DNA of 59,377 nucleotides from Elusimicrobiota bacterium (lineage in GTDB: Bacteria > Elusimicrobiota > Elusimicrobia > UBA1565 > UBA9628): assembly GCA_027327915.1 (NCBI GenBank), contig DAHVWT010000006.1, positions 1-59,377 of the forward strand, read 5' to 3'. The position numbers and the translations under genes are program-made. Below, piece after piece: positions 25,201 through 33,484 of this stretch. The notes beneath the pieces were generated by a model. It saw nothing but the letters and a program-made list of their open reading frames with translations. It had not been told where the DNA came from and ran no database searches. Numbering within the stretch: position 1 is the first letter of the stretch; each line of letters starts with the position of its first letter.

Positions 25201-26520
25201 GTGGAGCCAGCACCGAGCTCCGGTCCCATCCCAGAGACCGATACCGCCGAGGATTTGATGGGCGTCGTCATGCGCGCCCAAGAGCGCCGCAAGGAGCTCG
25301 ACGGGCCCGTTCCATGGGGGAAAAACCATCCCTTAAGGCCCTGGATCGAGCCGCCCCTCATTATGGCCGGAGCCGCGATCGGCAAGGCCGTGTCGCTTCT
25401 CCCATCGGAGTGGTCCTTGAAGGTTCACGATGGGTTCTTCCGGGCCCTCTCGGGACGCAGGAATCTCCCTTTCGACGAACGCTCCCCGGCCATGGAGAGC
25501 GCCCGCGGGCTGCTGAGCCGGCTCGATGGAGATCGTGGACGCTGTCCGATCCTGGCGTTAACCTCGCATCCCAATCCTCGGGGCGAGGAGGCGGCTCTTA
25601 ATTTCGAGATGATGCATGTCGCGATGCACGCTCTTCAAAGCCTTCGGGGGCCCGGAGCCAGGCCCCGCTTGGTCGTGGCCATCGACCCTTTCGCGCTCGA
25701 CACCGTGGGGCTTCACATGGAGGGCCTCTATGCCGGGGCGATGATCGGCTACCGTCATCTGGTCCTGGACCGGATGCACCACAGCCGCGGCGCCGCCAGC
25801 CGCTTGCTTCTTTCGGGGGCGGCTTGGCCCTCCGCGGCCGAAAGGCTCCTGGGGGAACTGCGCGCGGGCGGCGAGATCGTCATGGTGCTGGCGGGGGGCG
25901 TGCCCACCACGGCACGGCTCCTTTATGCGGTGCGGGAATGGGTGTGGTGGGCGCGGCTCGCGAGCCCCCGCCGCTCGGAGCCGGCGCGCATCCGGGGGGA
26001 GCTCCAAAATATTCCTGAATTCGCCGGTCTCGACAGGGAACGATTCGAGCGGCCGCTGGGAGGGCGGAGCCTCTGGCGTCAGATGGAGATGCGCCTCCTG
26101 TCGATTTTCGGGGGTCTCGAGGGGCGCGGAACGCCGGAAAGTTGTCTGGCGGACACGGGGCGCGTCTGCGCCGCGGAGCGGAGGCTTCTCGACCGGTTCC
26201 TTGACGCCCTGGGCTTTGGGACGACGTCGCGGCTGGAGGCGATCGGATCGCTCGAGGCCGAGGCGGCCCGCGAAACGCCGTTCCGGACAAGGTTTTTTAG
26301 GCTGCTCGCGCGCCGCCTTTTGCCGCACGGGCCCCTTCTCTTTCTTCCTCTGCGCCATCGCGCGGGCGTCTCCATGCGCATCGACGTGGGGGAGCCGTGG
26401 GCGTGGGAAGGGCCCGCCGACGGCGGCATCGCCGCCCTCGAGCCCGGAACTCCTCCGCGGCCTTGGCGAGGCTCCGCTGACGAGTTCGCGCGGCGCTTCG
26501 TGGAGTCGTGCTTCGCGTGA
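25201..26520 (+). CDS. hypothetical protein
   Basis: A 439-residue protein from GTG 25201, divergent from the CbiX-like gene across 34 bases. It has no signal peptide or membrane span. Notable points are LTSHPNPRGEEAALNFEMMH with two His, VVAIDPFALDTVGLHMEGLY, HLVLDRMHHSRGAASR and LLFLPLRHRAGVSMRIDVGE. Arg and Ala are abundant. No family was recognised. It ends 7 bases before the amidinotransferase-fold gene, so both may be co-transcribed. An acyltransferase or hydrolase fold is conceivable but the sequence does not prove it. Confidence 0.6.
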   Translation: MEPAPSSGPIPETDTAEDLMGVVMRAQERRKELDGPVPWGKNHPLRPWIEPPLIMAGAAIGKAVSLLPSEWSLKVHDGFFRALSGRRNLPFDERSPAMESARGLLSRLDGDRGRCPILALTSHPNPRGEEAALNFEMMHVAMHALQSLRGPGARPRLVVAIDPFALDTVGLHMEGLYAGAMIGYRHLVLDRMHHSRGAASRLLLSGAAWPSAAERLLGELRAGGEIVMVLAGGVPTTARLLYAVREWVWWARLASPRRSEPARIRGELQNIPEFAGLDRERFERPLGGRSLWRQMEMRLLSIFGGLEGRGTPESCLADTGRVCAAERRLLDRFLDALGFGTTSRLEAIGSLEAEAARETPFRTRFFRLLARRLLPHGPLLFLPLRHRAGVSMRIDVGEPWAWEGPADGGIAALEPGTPPRPWRGSADEFARRFVESCFA

Positions 26521-26527
26521 CCCGACC

Positions 26528-27427
26528 ATGAGCCGCGTCATTTACCGGGCCGTCTCGGATCTCCGGGGCTTTTCGCTTAAATCCGCGGAGCCCATGCCCG
26601 GCCCTCGGGGCGTCCTCATGTGCCCCCCGGACTACTTCGATGTCGTCGACGTCAAAAACCCCTTCATGGTGGGACAAGCGGGCAAGGTCGCGAAAGACGC
26701 CGCTCGGCGGCAATGGGAGGGAGTCCGCCGCGCCTTCGAGGCGGCGGGGAAGCCCGTTTCGTTGATCGAGCCGCTCCCGAACCTGGAGGACATGACGTTC
26801 TGCGCCAATACCTGCTTCACGGGACTTTCCCCGTCGGGGGAAAGGATATGCCTTTCGAGCCAGATGCTCCATCCCTCGCGGCGCCGCGAGGTGCCGGCCT
26901 CCGAGGCCTTTTTTCAAGCGTTGGGCTACAAGATCGCGCGTCTGCGCGGCCGCGACGTCTTCTTCGAGGGGGGGGGAGACGCCCTGTGGCATCCGGAGCG
27001 CCGCCTGGTCTGGGGCGGCTATGGATTCAGGTCGAGCATCGATCCCTACGAGGACATCGCCGCCCTCTTCGAGACCCCGGTCATTCTCCTCAAGCTCGTC
27101 AACGAACGCTTCTATCACCTCGACACCTGCTTTTGCCCCCTGACAAGCGAGGCCGTGCTCATCCACGCGGCGGCTTTTGACGCGGCGAGCCTGGAGTTGA
27201 TCCTTAAGATCTTCCCGATGGTCGTCTCGATCGGCGAGGAAGAGGCCGTGGAAGCGATGGCCTTGAACGGCTGCGTGGTGGACGGCAAGACCGTCGTGAT
27301 CCACCACGGGGCGAAAGCCGCGTCCCGGCATATCCAGGCGATGGGCCTCGAAGTTTCTCCTGTCGACACCTCGGAGTTTCATAAATCCGGCGGCAGCGTC
27401 TATTGCTTGAAGAATTTCATATTCTGA
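26528..27427 (+). CDS. arginine deiminase / dimethylargininase superfamily enzyme
   Basis: A 299-residue protein of the guanidino-group modifying (amidinotransferase-fold) superfamily. Marks: VLMCPPDYFDV, NLEDMTFCANTCFTG, FFEGGGDALWHPER (the EGGD substrate loop), RFYHLDTCFCPLTSE with the catalytic His, and near the C-terminus KSGGSVYCLKNFI with the nucleophilic Cys. The form is closest to N-dimethylarginine dimethylaminohydrolase or to bacterial arginine or ornithine variants; the exact substrate is not known. All catalytic positions are present. It follows the hypothetical gene by 7 bases. Confidence 0.82.
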   Translation: MSRVIYRAVSDLRGFSLKSAEPMPGPRGVLMCPPDYFDVVDVKNPFMVGQAGKVAKDAARRQWEGVRRAFEAAGKPVSLIEPLPNLEDMTFCANTCFTGLSPSGERICLSSQMLHPSRRREVPASEAFFQALGYKIARLRGRDVFFEGGGDALWHPERRLVWGGYGFRSSIDPYEDIAALFETPVILLKLVNERFYHLDTCFCPLTSEAVLIHAAAFDAASLELILKIFPMVVSIGEEEAVEAMALNGCVVDGKTVVIHHGAKAASRHIQAMGLEVSPVDTSEFHKSGGSVYCLKNFIF

Positions 27428-27442
27428 GTGAATCGGAGCTCC

Positions 27443-28330
27443 ATGGCAACGGAAGTCAACGGCGGAAACGGGCGAAACGCCCTTAAATGTCAACTTTTCC
27501 ATGGCGTTCTTTTGTCTTCGTTGGCCGTCCTTTGCTTCTTCGTCGTCGGTGCATTATCGGTTCCGGCTTGGTCCCAAGAGACGGCAGGGACAAAGCCTGG
27601 AGTCGCCGCGGCGGTCAAGAAGGTTTCCGCCCATAAAAAAAAGGCTGCCCCATCCGGGAGGCGTCGGCACGCGAAGCGCTCCTCGAAAGCCCGCCATTCT
27701 AATAATAGGAAGGTGGCCAGGAAGAAGGACGCGGCCGCCGTGTTCTCTTATAAGAACTCTCCTTATAAATCCTACGGCCTTATGAAAAGCGATGTTTTTA
27801 TCTATAACGCCAACGGAAAGCCCGTCCGCCCCGTGAAGCCTCGGGAGGCAAAGAAGCGCGGGAAGGCGTCTCGACGCCATCTTAAGGCCAAGGTGACCGC
27901 GGAGAATCAGCGGGCGGCGGCCAAGTATCTCGCCGCGGCGCCGATGTCGCCGCCGAGAAAGCTCGGCGCGGCCATCAAAAAAAGGCGTCGCCCCGCGCGT
28001 CGCGCGCGTCGGCTTCGCCGGCATGCGGCGACCGCTCCGGCCAAGCCCTATGTGATCCCGACCTTGGACAAGTCCCGCCTTCCTCCGGTCTCAAGGCCTG
28101 GGCCCCCGTCCAACGTTCCCGCCCAGGCCCCGTCGGGCGCCGCCACGGCCCAACAGACGGCCGCGGCGAAGGCGGCGGCGGCGCGGATCGTCAACCAAGC
28201 GCTCCAAAAGAGCCATGTTCCCCCGTCCGCGCTGAACCCCCCGGCGGCCCAATCCCCCGCCGCGCCGCAGCAGGCTCCGGCCGGCGCCTCCCCGTCCGCG
28301 CCCCCGACGGTCCCGGTCACGCCTCCTTAA
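27443..28330 (+). CDS. basic, Ala/Pro-rich exported protein
   Basis: A protein of about 295 residues from ATG 27443, with GGAG before it; a GTG at 27428 is an alternative. The signal-like N-terminus (LLSSLAVLCFFVVGALSVPA) is encoded by the right arm of hairpin repeat copy 4. The mature protein is very basic (KKVSAHKKKA, RRRHAKRSSKARHSNNRK, KKRRRPARRARRLRRHA), with one ordered-looking patch (YKSYGLMKSDVFIYNANGKP), and ends in a Pro/Ala/Gln-rich tail of about 85 residues. It resembles histone H1-like or cell-wall-binding low-complexity proteins. Binding to an anionic envelope polymer is my guess. Confidence 0.65.
   Translation: MATEVNGGNGRNALKCQLFHGVLLSSLAVLCFFVVGALSVPAWSQETAGTKPGVAAAVKKVSAHKKKAAPSGRRRHAKRSSKARHSNNRKVARKKDAAAVFSYKNSPYKSYGLMKSDVFIYNANGKPVRPVKPREAKKRGKASRRHLKAKVTAENQRAAAKYLAAAPMSPPRKLGAAIKKRRRPARRARRLRRHAATAPAKPYVIPTLDKSRLPPVSRPGPPSNVPAQAPSGAATAQQTAAAKAAAARIVNQALQKSHVPPSALNPPAAQSPAAPQQAPAGASPSAPPTVPVTPP
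27445..27530 (+). repeat. hairpin repeat, copy 4 (coding)
   Basis: The left arm is GGCAACGGAAGTCAACGG (27445-27462) and the right arm CTTTTCCATGGCGTTCTTTTG (27494-27514). It encodes the first 30 residues of the basic exported protein, including the signal peptide core. Confidence 0.6.
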
Positions 28331-28367
28331 TCCGGCGGCAGAAAGCCGCGGAAGGCCGGCGCATTCA

Positions 28368-28898
28368 TCAGCTGGGCCACCAAGCCGAGAGAGGTACTGC
28401 CCGGCAGGCGTGGGCCACGGGGTCGCACTGGGCTCCTCCGCAGCAGGGGAAGCCTTCGCCGCAGTACTGGCCGCGCTCTTGGCAGCGGGGGGCTGAGAAG
28501 ATCTTGGGCGTCGGCGGGCGTACCGCTACGCACATGGTCTTGACGTACGGGAATCGGCCTTCCATCGAGGCATAGGCCCCTACGGGCATGCAGACCTCGC
28601 CGGAACAGCATGACGTCGTGACCCCGGGCGTTCCGCATTCACGTCCAGCGCTCAGGCATTGGGGGCCGGCGTCGTCGGAATCCTCGCTGTCAGCCATGGC
28701 GAGAGGAGCCGCCGCGGCTTTCTCGACCTCCAAGGCGGGAAAATAGGAGTCGGGGCTCCTGCTCTCGAACCAATGCTCCGCCGCGCCGATCATCAAAACG
28801 GCCGAGCCGACCAGGATGATGGCGGCGGCCGATTTGAGCAAGGCGTGGGCGCCGGAACGTCCGATCGACTGTCTTTTCCTGCCTCCGTTGCGGTTCAT
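28368..28898 (-). CDS. membrane-anchored protein with two knottin-like cysteine modules
   Basis: A 176-residue protein with a basic N-terminus and one membrane segment at about 22-41 (LLKSAAAIILVGSAVLMIGA), so the rest is outside the cytoplasm. Two modules follow. The first has Cys spacing C-x6-C-x8-CC-x4-C-x19-C, starting CLSAGRECG. The second has C-x6-C-x5-CC-x4-C-x6-C, starting CQERGQYCG and including CCGGAQC. Both have the six-cysteine order of inhibitor cystine knots. No other cysteine is present, so each module could close three disulfides. I know no bacterial family that matches. It is a single gene with no close partner. Confidence 0.75.
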   Translation of the reverse strand: MNRNGGRKRQSIGRSGAHALLKSAAAIILVGSAVLMIGAAEHWFESRSPDSYFPALEVEKAAAAPLAMADSEDSDDAGPQCLSAGRECGTPGVTTSCCSGEVCMPVGAYASMEGRFPYVKTMCVAVRPPTPKIFSAPRCQERGQYCGEGFPCCGGAQCDPVAHACRAVPLSAWWPS

Positions 28899-29012
28899 CG
28901 CCGGTCCTCGCGAAGAGGATAGGACGTACCGGCTTGAAAAGCCAGAAAAAAGGGGGTCTCTTTATATTAATCTTTTAGTAACGCGCGCGAAATACGGCCG
29001 TAAAGGATTTTC

Positions 29013-29018
29013 TATAGT
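29013..29018 (+). promoter_or_regulatory. candidate -10 box
   Basis: TATAGT eight bases before the GTG at 29027. No Shine-Dalgarno lies between, so a leaderless GTG message is likely. Confidence 0.35.
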
Positions 29019-29026
29019 CTTTTCCG

Positions 29027-30154
29027 GTGATCCATAGAGGGCTCCTGAGCCGCCTATTTGCGGCGGCATTTTTCGTGCTTGCCACGGGGGGCCTCGTCCA
29101 GCCGCTCGCAGCCGGAGACGCCGCCACGACGGCGGTCGACAAGGAGCTCGGCAAGAAGGCCCTGGGCGTCCTCATGGCACGGCTGCACGACCCGAGCGCG
29201 TCCGTGCGCGCCGCGGCGGCGCGAAGCTGGGGGGTGATCGGCAATCCCGCGGCCCTGCCCGTGTTGCGCAAGGCCTTGAAGGACCCGGACGTCTACGTCC
29301 GCATCGCCGCGGCGTTCAGCCTCGATACCCTGGGGGATCAAAGGGGGTTTAAGGCTCTCGCCGCGATCGCCCTCGAGGGCGTCGGCTCCTCCCGGCCGGG
29401 CGACCCCGTCCGGGAGCTCAAGCTTCTCGCTAAAAACCGCGCTCGGGCCAGCGCCATCGAGAAGCTTTCGCTGATCGGGGGGGTCGACGCGGTCAAGGTG
29501 ATGGAGAAGACTCTCGTGGATGCCTCCGATACGGTCCAGGACGCGACCAAGATCGCGTTGGCCCATCTCGGCTTTTTCGACGAGTACGGCTCGCCTTTCG
29601 TGACGGCTCTCGGCGATCCGGACCCCGGGGTTCGGGCGGCCGCGGCCGCGGCCCTGGGGCGCATCCAGCGCGCGGAAGCCCTCCCCGCGCTGATCAAGGC
29701 CGCGAGCGACCCCGTCGCGGACGTGCGCATGGCGGTGATGGCGGCTCTCGGGAAATTCGACGATCCGGGCGCGACGGCTGCCCTGCGCGCGGGAGCCAAG
29801 GACGGGGATTCCCGGGTTCGCTTCAAGGCTTTCGTGGCTCTCTCCGGCCTCAATGACGCCGGAAGCATCGCCCTTCTCAAGGCGGCTCTCGCGCAAAATC
29901 CGACGCCGGAGATTCTCCTCCCCGTCCTGCGAGGCCTGGCCGAGCGGGGGCAGGCGATCGATCTGTCCCTTGTCTCCGCCAATCTGGCCCAGCCCGACCC
30001 GGACTTGCGCGCGATCGCCGTCCGGGCTCTTGAAGCCGTGCCAGGCGCCGCTGCGAACGCGCTCCTCAAGCGCGTGATGGAAAAGGATGCGTCCAAGCGC
30101 CTTCAAATCGAGGCCGCGAAGGCCCTCGTTTCCAGGCTGGAGAAAAAGCCTTGA
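29027..30154 (+). CDS. exported HEAT-repeat protein
   Basis: A 375-residue protein from GTG with a signal peptide (LFAAAFFVLATGGLVQPLAA). The mature part is an array of roughly nine HEAT or PBS-lyase-like repeats, each about 31 residues, for example ARLHDPSASVRAAAARSWGV, ALKDPDVYVRIAAAFSLDTL and ALGDPDPGVRAAAAAALGRI. It is a helical scaffold for protein contact outside the cytoplasm. Its last bases (TTGA) are the start codon of the large metalloprotease, so the two are translated together. A chaperone or substrate-guiding role for the protease is inference. Confidence 0.85.
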   Translation: MIHRGLLSRLFAAAFFVLATGGLVQPLAAGDAATTAVDKELGKKALGVLMARLHDPSASVRAAAARSWGVIGNPAALPVLRKALKDPDVYVRIAAAFSLDTLGDQRGFKALAAIALEGVGSSRPGDPVRELKLLAKNRARASAIEKLSLIGGVDAVKVMEKTLVDASDTVQDATKIALAHLGFFDEYGSPFVTALGDPDPGVRAAAAAALGRIQRAEALPALIKAASDPVADVRMAVMAALGKFDDPGATAALRAGAKDGDSRVRFKAFVALSGLNDAGSIALLKAALAQNPTPEILLPVLRGLAERGQAIDLSLVSANLAQPDPDLRAIAVRALEAVPGAAANALLKRVMEKDASKRLQIEAAKALVSRLEKKP

Positions 30155-33100
30155 AACGCTTGATCCTGCTTCTGGGAGCGATGTCTGTCGCGATCCGCCC
30201 CGGCTTCGCCATCTTCCCCGGCGCCGGCGCCCAAGCTGACGCGAAGCGCTTCCATCTCGACCGGCGTGTCCCGCCGGTGAGCCATACGGCCGACGCGGCA
30301 AGCCTCGCCGCGCTCGCCGATTTCAAAAAAAGCCATAACGGCCGCTGGAAAGCCCGCTACGACGCCCGGACGGGGGCTCTCTCGATGCTGCGGGGCGGAC
30401 GGCTCGCCCCGGGGCGAGCGGGCGACCCCGAGGTCGTCGCGCGCTCGTTTCTCCAGGAGCAGGCGACCCTGACGGGAGTCGACGAGGCTTCCCTGTCGGT
30501 CCTGCGCCAGAACTCGGCCTTCGGCCAACACCACATCCTCTTCAGCCAAAGCTACCGGGGCCTGCCGGTCGAATTCGCGCGGGTCAAGGTCCATCTGGAC
30601 AAGGACAACGCGGTGGTCGGTTTCGAATCGAGCTATGAACCGAACCTCAGCTTGCCGACGGCGCCCTCCATCTCGCGTGAACAGGCGGCCCTCGCCGTCC
30701 AAAAAGACTGCGGCACCCGGCCCCAGGGAGGCAGCCTCGTCATTCTCGGAAGCCGCGCCCTGGGCAAGCCCTCGTTGGCTTGGAAGTTCAAGGCCCGAGG
30801 ACGCAGCGGCTCGTGGACCTACTACGTGGACGCCCGGACGGGCGCCGTTTTGTTTAGGACCAGCAACAGGGAGTATGTCTGCGGCCAGGCGGGGACCGTC
30901 AACGGCTACGTCTACATGATCGACCCGTCCTCTTCCGGGCTTTCGCTGCAGCCGTTCTCCAACGAGAAAATCTATGTCGGCGACGCCTCGACCTACACCC
31001 TGACGGACGCCAACGGCAACTACTGCACGCCTCCGGGGTTGCAGGGAAGAATTTCGTCGCAGCTTCAGGGGCAGTACGTGAATGTCGCTAATTACCTGGG
31101 TCCGAGCGCCCATTACGACAACGGCGGCATGGGATGGGCTTCCCAGTCCCTGACCGCCTCTTCGCCGCACCCCTACCCAAACAACGCCTACTTAACGTCG
31201 ACCATGACCGTGACCGGGAGCACCATGCCGGTCCTGGCGGTGGCCCCGGTGTTCAGCAACTTTCAAATGGGCGCCGTGACCGCGAATCAGCTGGCGGGCG
31301 GCGAGGGTGGCGACATCACGGACGACGACGAGACCGCTGTCCTGGACGCCAGCGGCCATTTCATGGGATCCTACGTCGGGGACCTGACGCAGACCGGCAA
31401 CTTGACGGGGGCGATCTCTCCCGGAACGACGTTGGCCCTTCTTTTGAGATCGAATTCCTCGGGCCAAAGCTACGGCTATGACGTGAGCAATGTGCTTTAC
31501 CTGACCCTGGGGGGCGCCGCGGGCTACATCCCGGGCCCGACCAACATTCCGGGCGCGGTCAGCAGCTTCACGTGGACCCAAACGGGGCTCACCTACCACA
31601 ACCTCCACAGCGAGATCAGCCTCTACTACCATATCAACGCCGCGCACGACTACCTCGTGGGCGACGTGGATAGTTCGGGCGCCGCGAACCTTGAGGGCCC
31701 GGCCCCCGCGATGGCGCTCCTGCCGCCGAGCGTCATCAACGCTTTCTACGATCCTGCGTACAATGTCATCGCCTTCGGCGACCTCAACGACACCCAGCCT
31801 TCCGACGCCTTCGCGGACGACGCGACCGTCCCGCATCACGAGTTCACCCATTATATGATCAACAAGATCATGCCGATCGTGAACTTCGGCGAATCCGGCA
31901 CCATCTCCGAGGGAAACGCCGACTATTTCTCGGCGACGGAGCTCAACGACCCCGGTATCGGAGCTTGGGTCGTCTATTCTCTCGCGTATCAGTACTCCAC
32001 CGCTTACGGCACGCCGCTCCGGGAGCTTGATGACCAGAACGCCTGTCCCAATTTGCCATGTCAGGTGCTGTCGAACGGCAATTGGGTCGGCGAAATTCAC
32101 GCGGACAGCGTCTATTTCAGCCAGTCGCTCTGGGACATCCGCAAAAATCTGATCAAAAGCCTCAACAGCTATGCGGACGGCGTTTCCTGCGCGGACAGGC
32201 TCGAGTTTCAGGCCTGGTTCTATTATCCGGAAAGCTTTGCGGAGATAGAGCAGGCCCTGCTTGACGTGGACAAGACGGGAGGAGCCGGCGGAGGACCGCT
32301 CCAATCGAAGGGAGGGGTGACATGCAATGCCTCCTCTTATATTACCACCTACTTCGCGCTCCACGGCGTCGACTTTCTCGGCGTCGACGCCAACAGCGGC
32401 TTCCAGACGGCGCTGGACGTCAGCACCACCCCCACGGTCTCGGCGACGATCGGCACGACCGGCCAGACGAATTTCTACACCTTCGGCTCGGCGGTAGGGG
32501 CGATCTCCATATCGATGACCCTTCCGCCGAGCCCGGACGGCAACGGAGGCTATTACTCGGGCTATATGCTCACTCTTTACGACGACCAGAATAACCAGCT
32601 CGCCCAGGCCATCCCCGCCATCAATGGCTTCAACGACGTGGGCAACCTGTGCGCAAGCGCCGACTGCACGACCTCGCAACAGACCGTGACGCTGAGCTAT
32701 AACGCCACCGAGGCGGAGCAGTACTACCTGGAGGTCTCGGGCGGGCCGACGCTCGACGGTTCGATCTCGGGCGTCAATAATCCCCTGCCCTACACGCTCA
32801 CCTTCTCCTACCCGCAGGCCCAGGCCTCCACCGCGGCCTTGGTCCAGGCCTCCTTCGACAACGACACGATCAGCTTTTCGGCGAACGTGGGGAACTTCGC
32901 CGCCGGAACTCCTCTCTACAGCTTCGACTGCGGCGGGGCGGATGGTTATGTCCAGCTGCGGGACCAGGCGCAGAACGTCATGGAGCAGACCCAGACCAAT
33001 GAACCGGGAAGCCTCTTGGCCTGCACCTCGGGAGGCGTCGCCAACGGGACCGTCAGCGGCTCCGTGACGATCCAGCCCGGCTTCGCGGCCCGCTACCCCG

Positions 33101-33480
33101 CGGTAGGGACCGTTTACGTCGAGGTCTTCGCCTCCAGCACGCTGCACGACGTGGTCAGCCTCGGCCTATCGAATGCCATTAATCTCGCGACGAACCAGAC
33201 GTCCTTTAGCGCGTGGAACAACGTCTTCGACCCTTTAAAGGGCCAGCATGCCACGCTCAAATACCAGATCCAGCAGTCAGGACATGTGACGATCAGACTC
33301 TACACCCTATCCGGCAGGCTCGTGGCGACCTTGCTCGACAACAATTTGCCGGCGGGTGAGGGTTCGATCGACTGGGCGGGGCAAAACTCCGCTGGCTCGA
33401 CGGTGGCCAGCGGGGTCTATATCGCCCATATCGACGGCCCCGGCATCTCGCAAACACAGAAAATCATCGTGGTGAAATGA
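30151..33480 (+). CDS. secreted M36/M4-like zinc metalloprotease with PPC-like and FlgD-Ig-like C-terminal domains
   Basis: An 1109-residue protein from TTG overlapping the previous stop. Order: signal peptide (about 1-21), FTP/PepSY-type propeptide (about 60-230, with YRGLPVEFARVKVHLD and SGSWTYYVDARTGAVLFRT), and a catalytic domain with HHEFTHYMI at about residue 562 (HExxH) and the downstream zinc ligand Glu in SEGNADYFSATE. A PPC-like beta domain (about 745-895, TNFYTFGS) follows. The C-terminal 80 residues are FlgD-Ig-like, with VTIRLYTLSGRLVATL and GVYIAHIDGPG, resembling type IX sorting domains. A PorV-like protein follows directly. Long frames on the opposite strand are shadows. Confidence 0.88.
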   Translation: MKRLILLLGAMSVAIRPGFAIFPGAGAQADAKRFHLDRRVPPVSHTADAASLAALADFKKSHNGRWKARYDARTGALSMLRGGRLAPGRAGDPEVVARSFLQEQATLTGVDEASLSVLRQNSAFGQHHILFSQSYRGLPVEFARVKVHLDKDNAVVGFESSYEPNLSLPTAPSISREQAALAVQKDCGTRPQGGSLVILGSRALGKPSLAWKFKARGRSGSWTYYVDARTGAVLFRTSNREYVCGQAGTVNGYVYMIDPSSSGLSLQPFSNEKIYVGDASTYTLTDANGNYCTPPGLQGRISSQLQGQYVNVANYLGPSAHYDNGGMGWASQSLTASSPHPYPNNAYLTSTMTVTGSTMPVLAVAPVFSNFQMGAVTANQLAGGEGGDITDDDETAVLDASGHFMGSYVGDLTQTGNLTGAISPGTTLALLLRSNSSGQSYGYDVSNVLYLTLGGAAGYIPGPTNIPGAVSSFTWTQTGLTYHNLHSEISLYYHINAAHDYLVGDVDSSGAANLEGPAPAMALLPPSVINAFYDPAYNVIAFGDLNDTQPSDAFADDATVPHHEFTHYMINKIMPIVNFGESGTISEGNADYFSATELNDPGIGAWVVYSLAYQYSTAYGTPLRELDDQNACPNLPCQVLSNGNWVGEIHADSVYFSQSLWDIRKNLIKSLNSYADGVSCADRLEFQAWFYYPESFAEIEQALLDVDKTGGAGGGPLQSKGGVTCNASSYITTYFALHGVDFLGVDANSGFQTALDVSTTPTVSATIGTTGQTNFYTFGSAVGAISISMTLPPSPDGNGGYYSGYMLTLYDDQNNQLAQAIPAINGFNDVGNLCASADCTTSQQTVTLSYNATEAEQYYLEVSGGPTLDGSISGVNNPLPYTLTFSYPQAQASTAALVQASFDNDTISFSANVGNFAAGTPLYSFDCGGADGYVQLRDQAQNVMEQTQTNEPGSLLACTSGGVANGTVSGSVTIQPGFAARYPAVGTVYVEVFASSTLHDVVSLGLSNAINLATNQTSFSAWNNVFDPLKGQHATLKYQIQQSGHVTIRLYTLSGRLVATLLDNNLPAGEGSIDWAGQNSAGSTVASGVYIAHIDGPGISQTQKIIVVK

Positions 33481-33484
33481 TGCG

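Noticed and set aside
31192-33147. 651-residue open frame on the minus strand
   Set aside because: It lies wholly opposite the metalloprotease, has a composition typical of GC-rich shadows (Arg, Gly, Val) and no domain.
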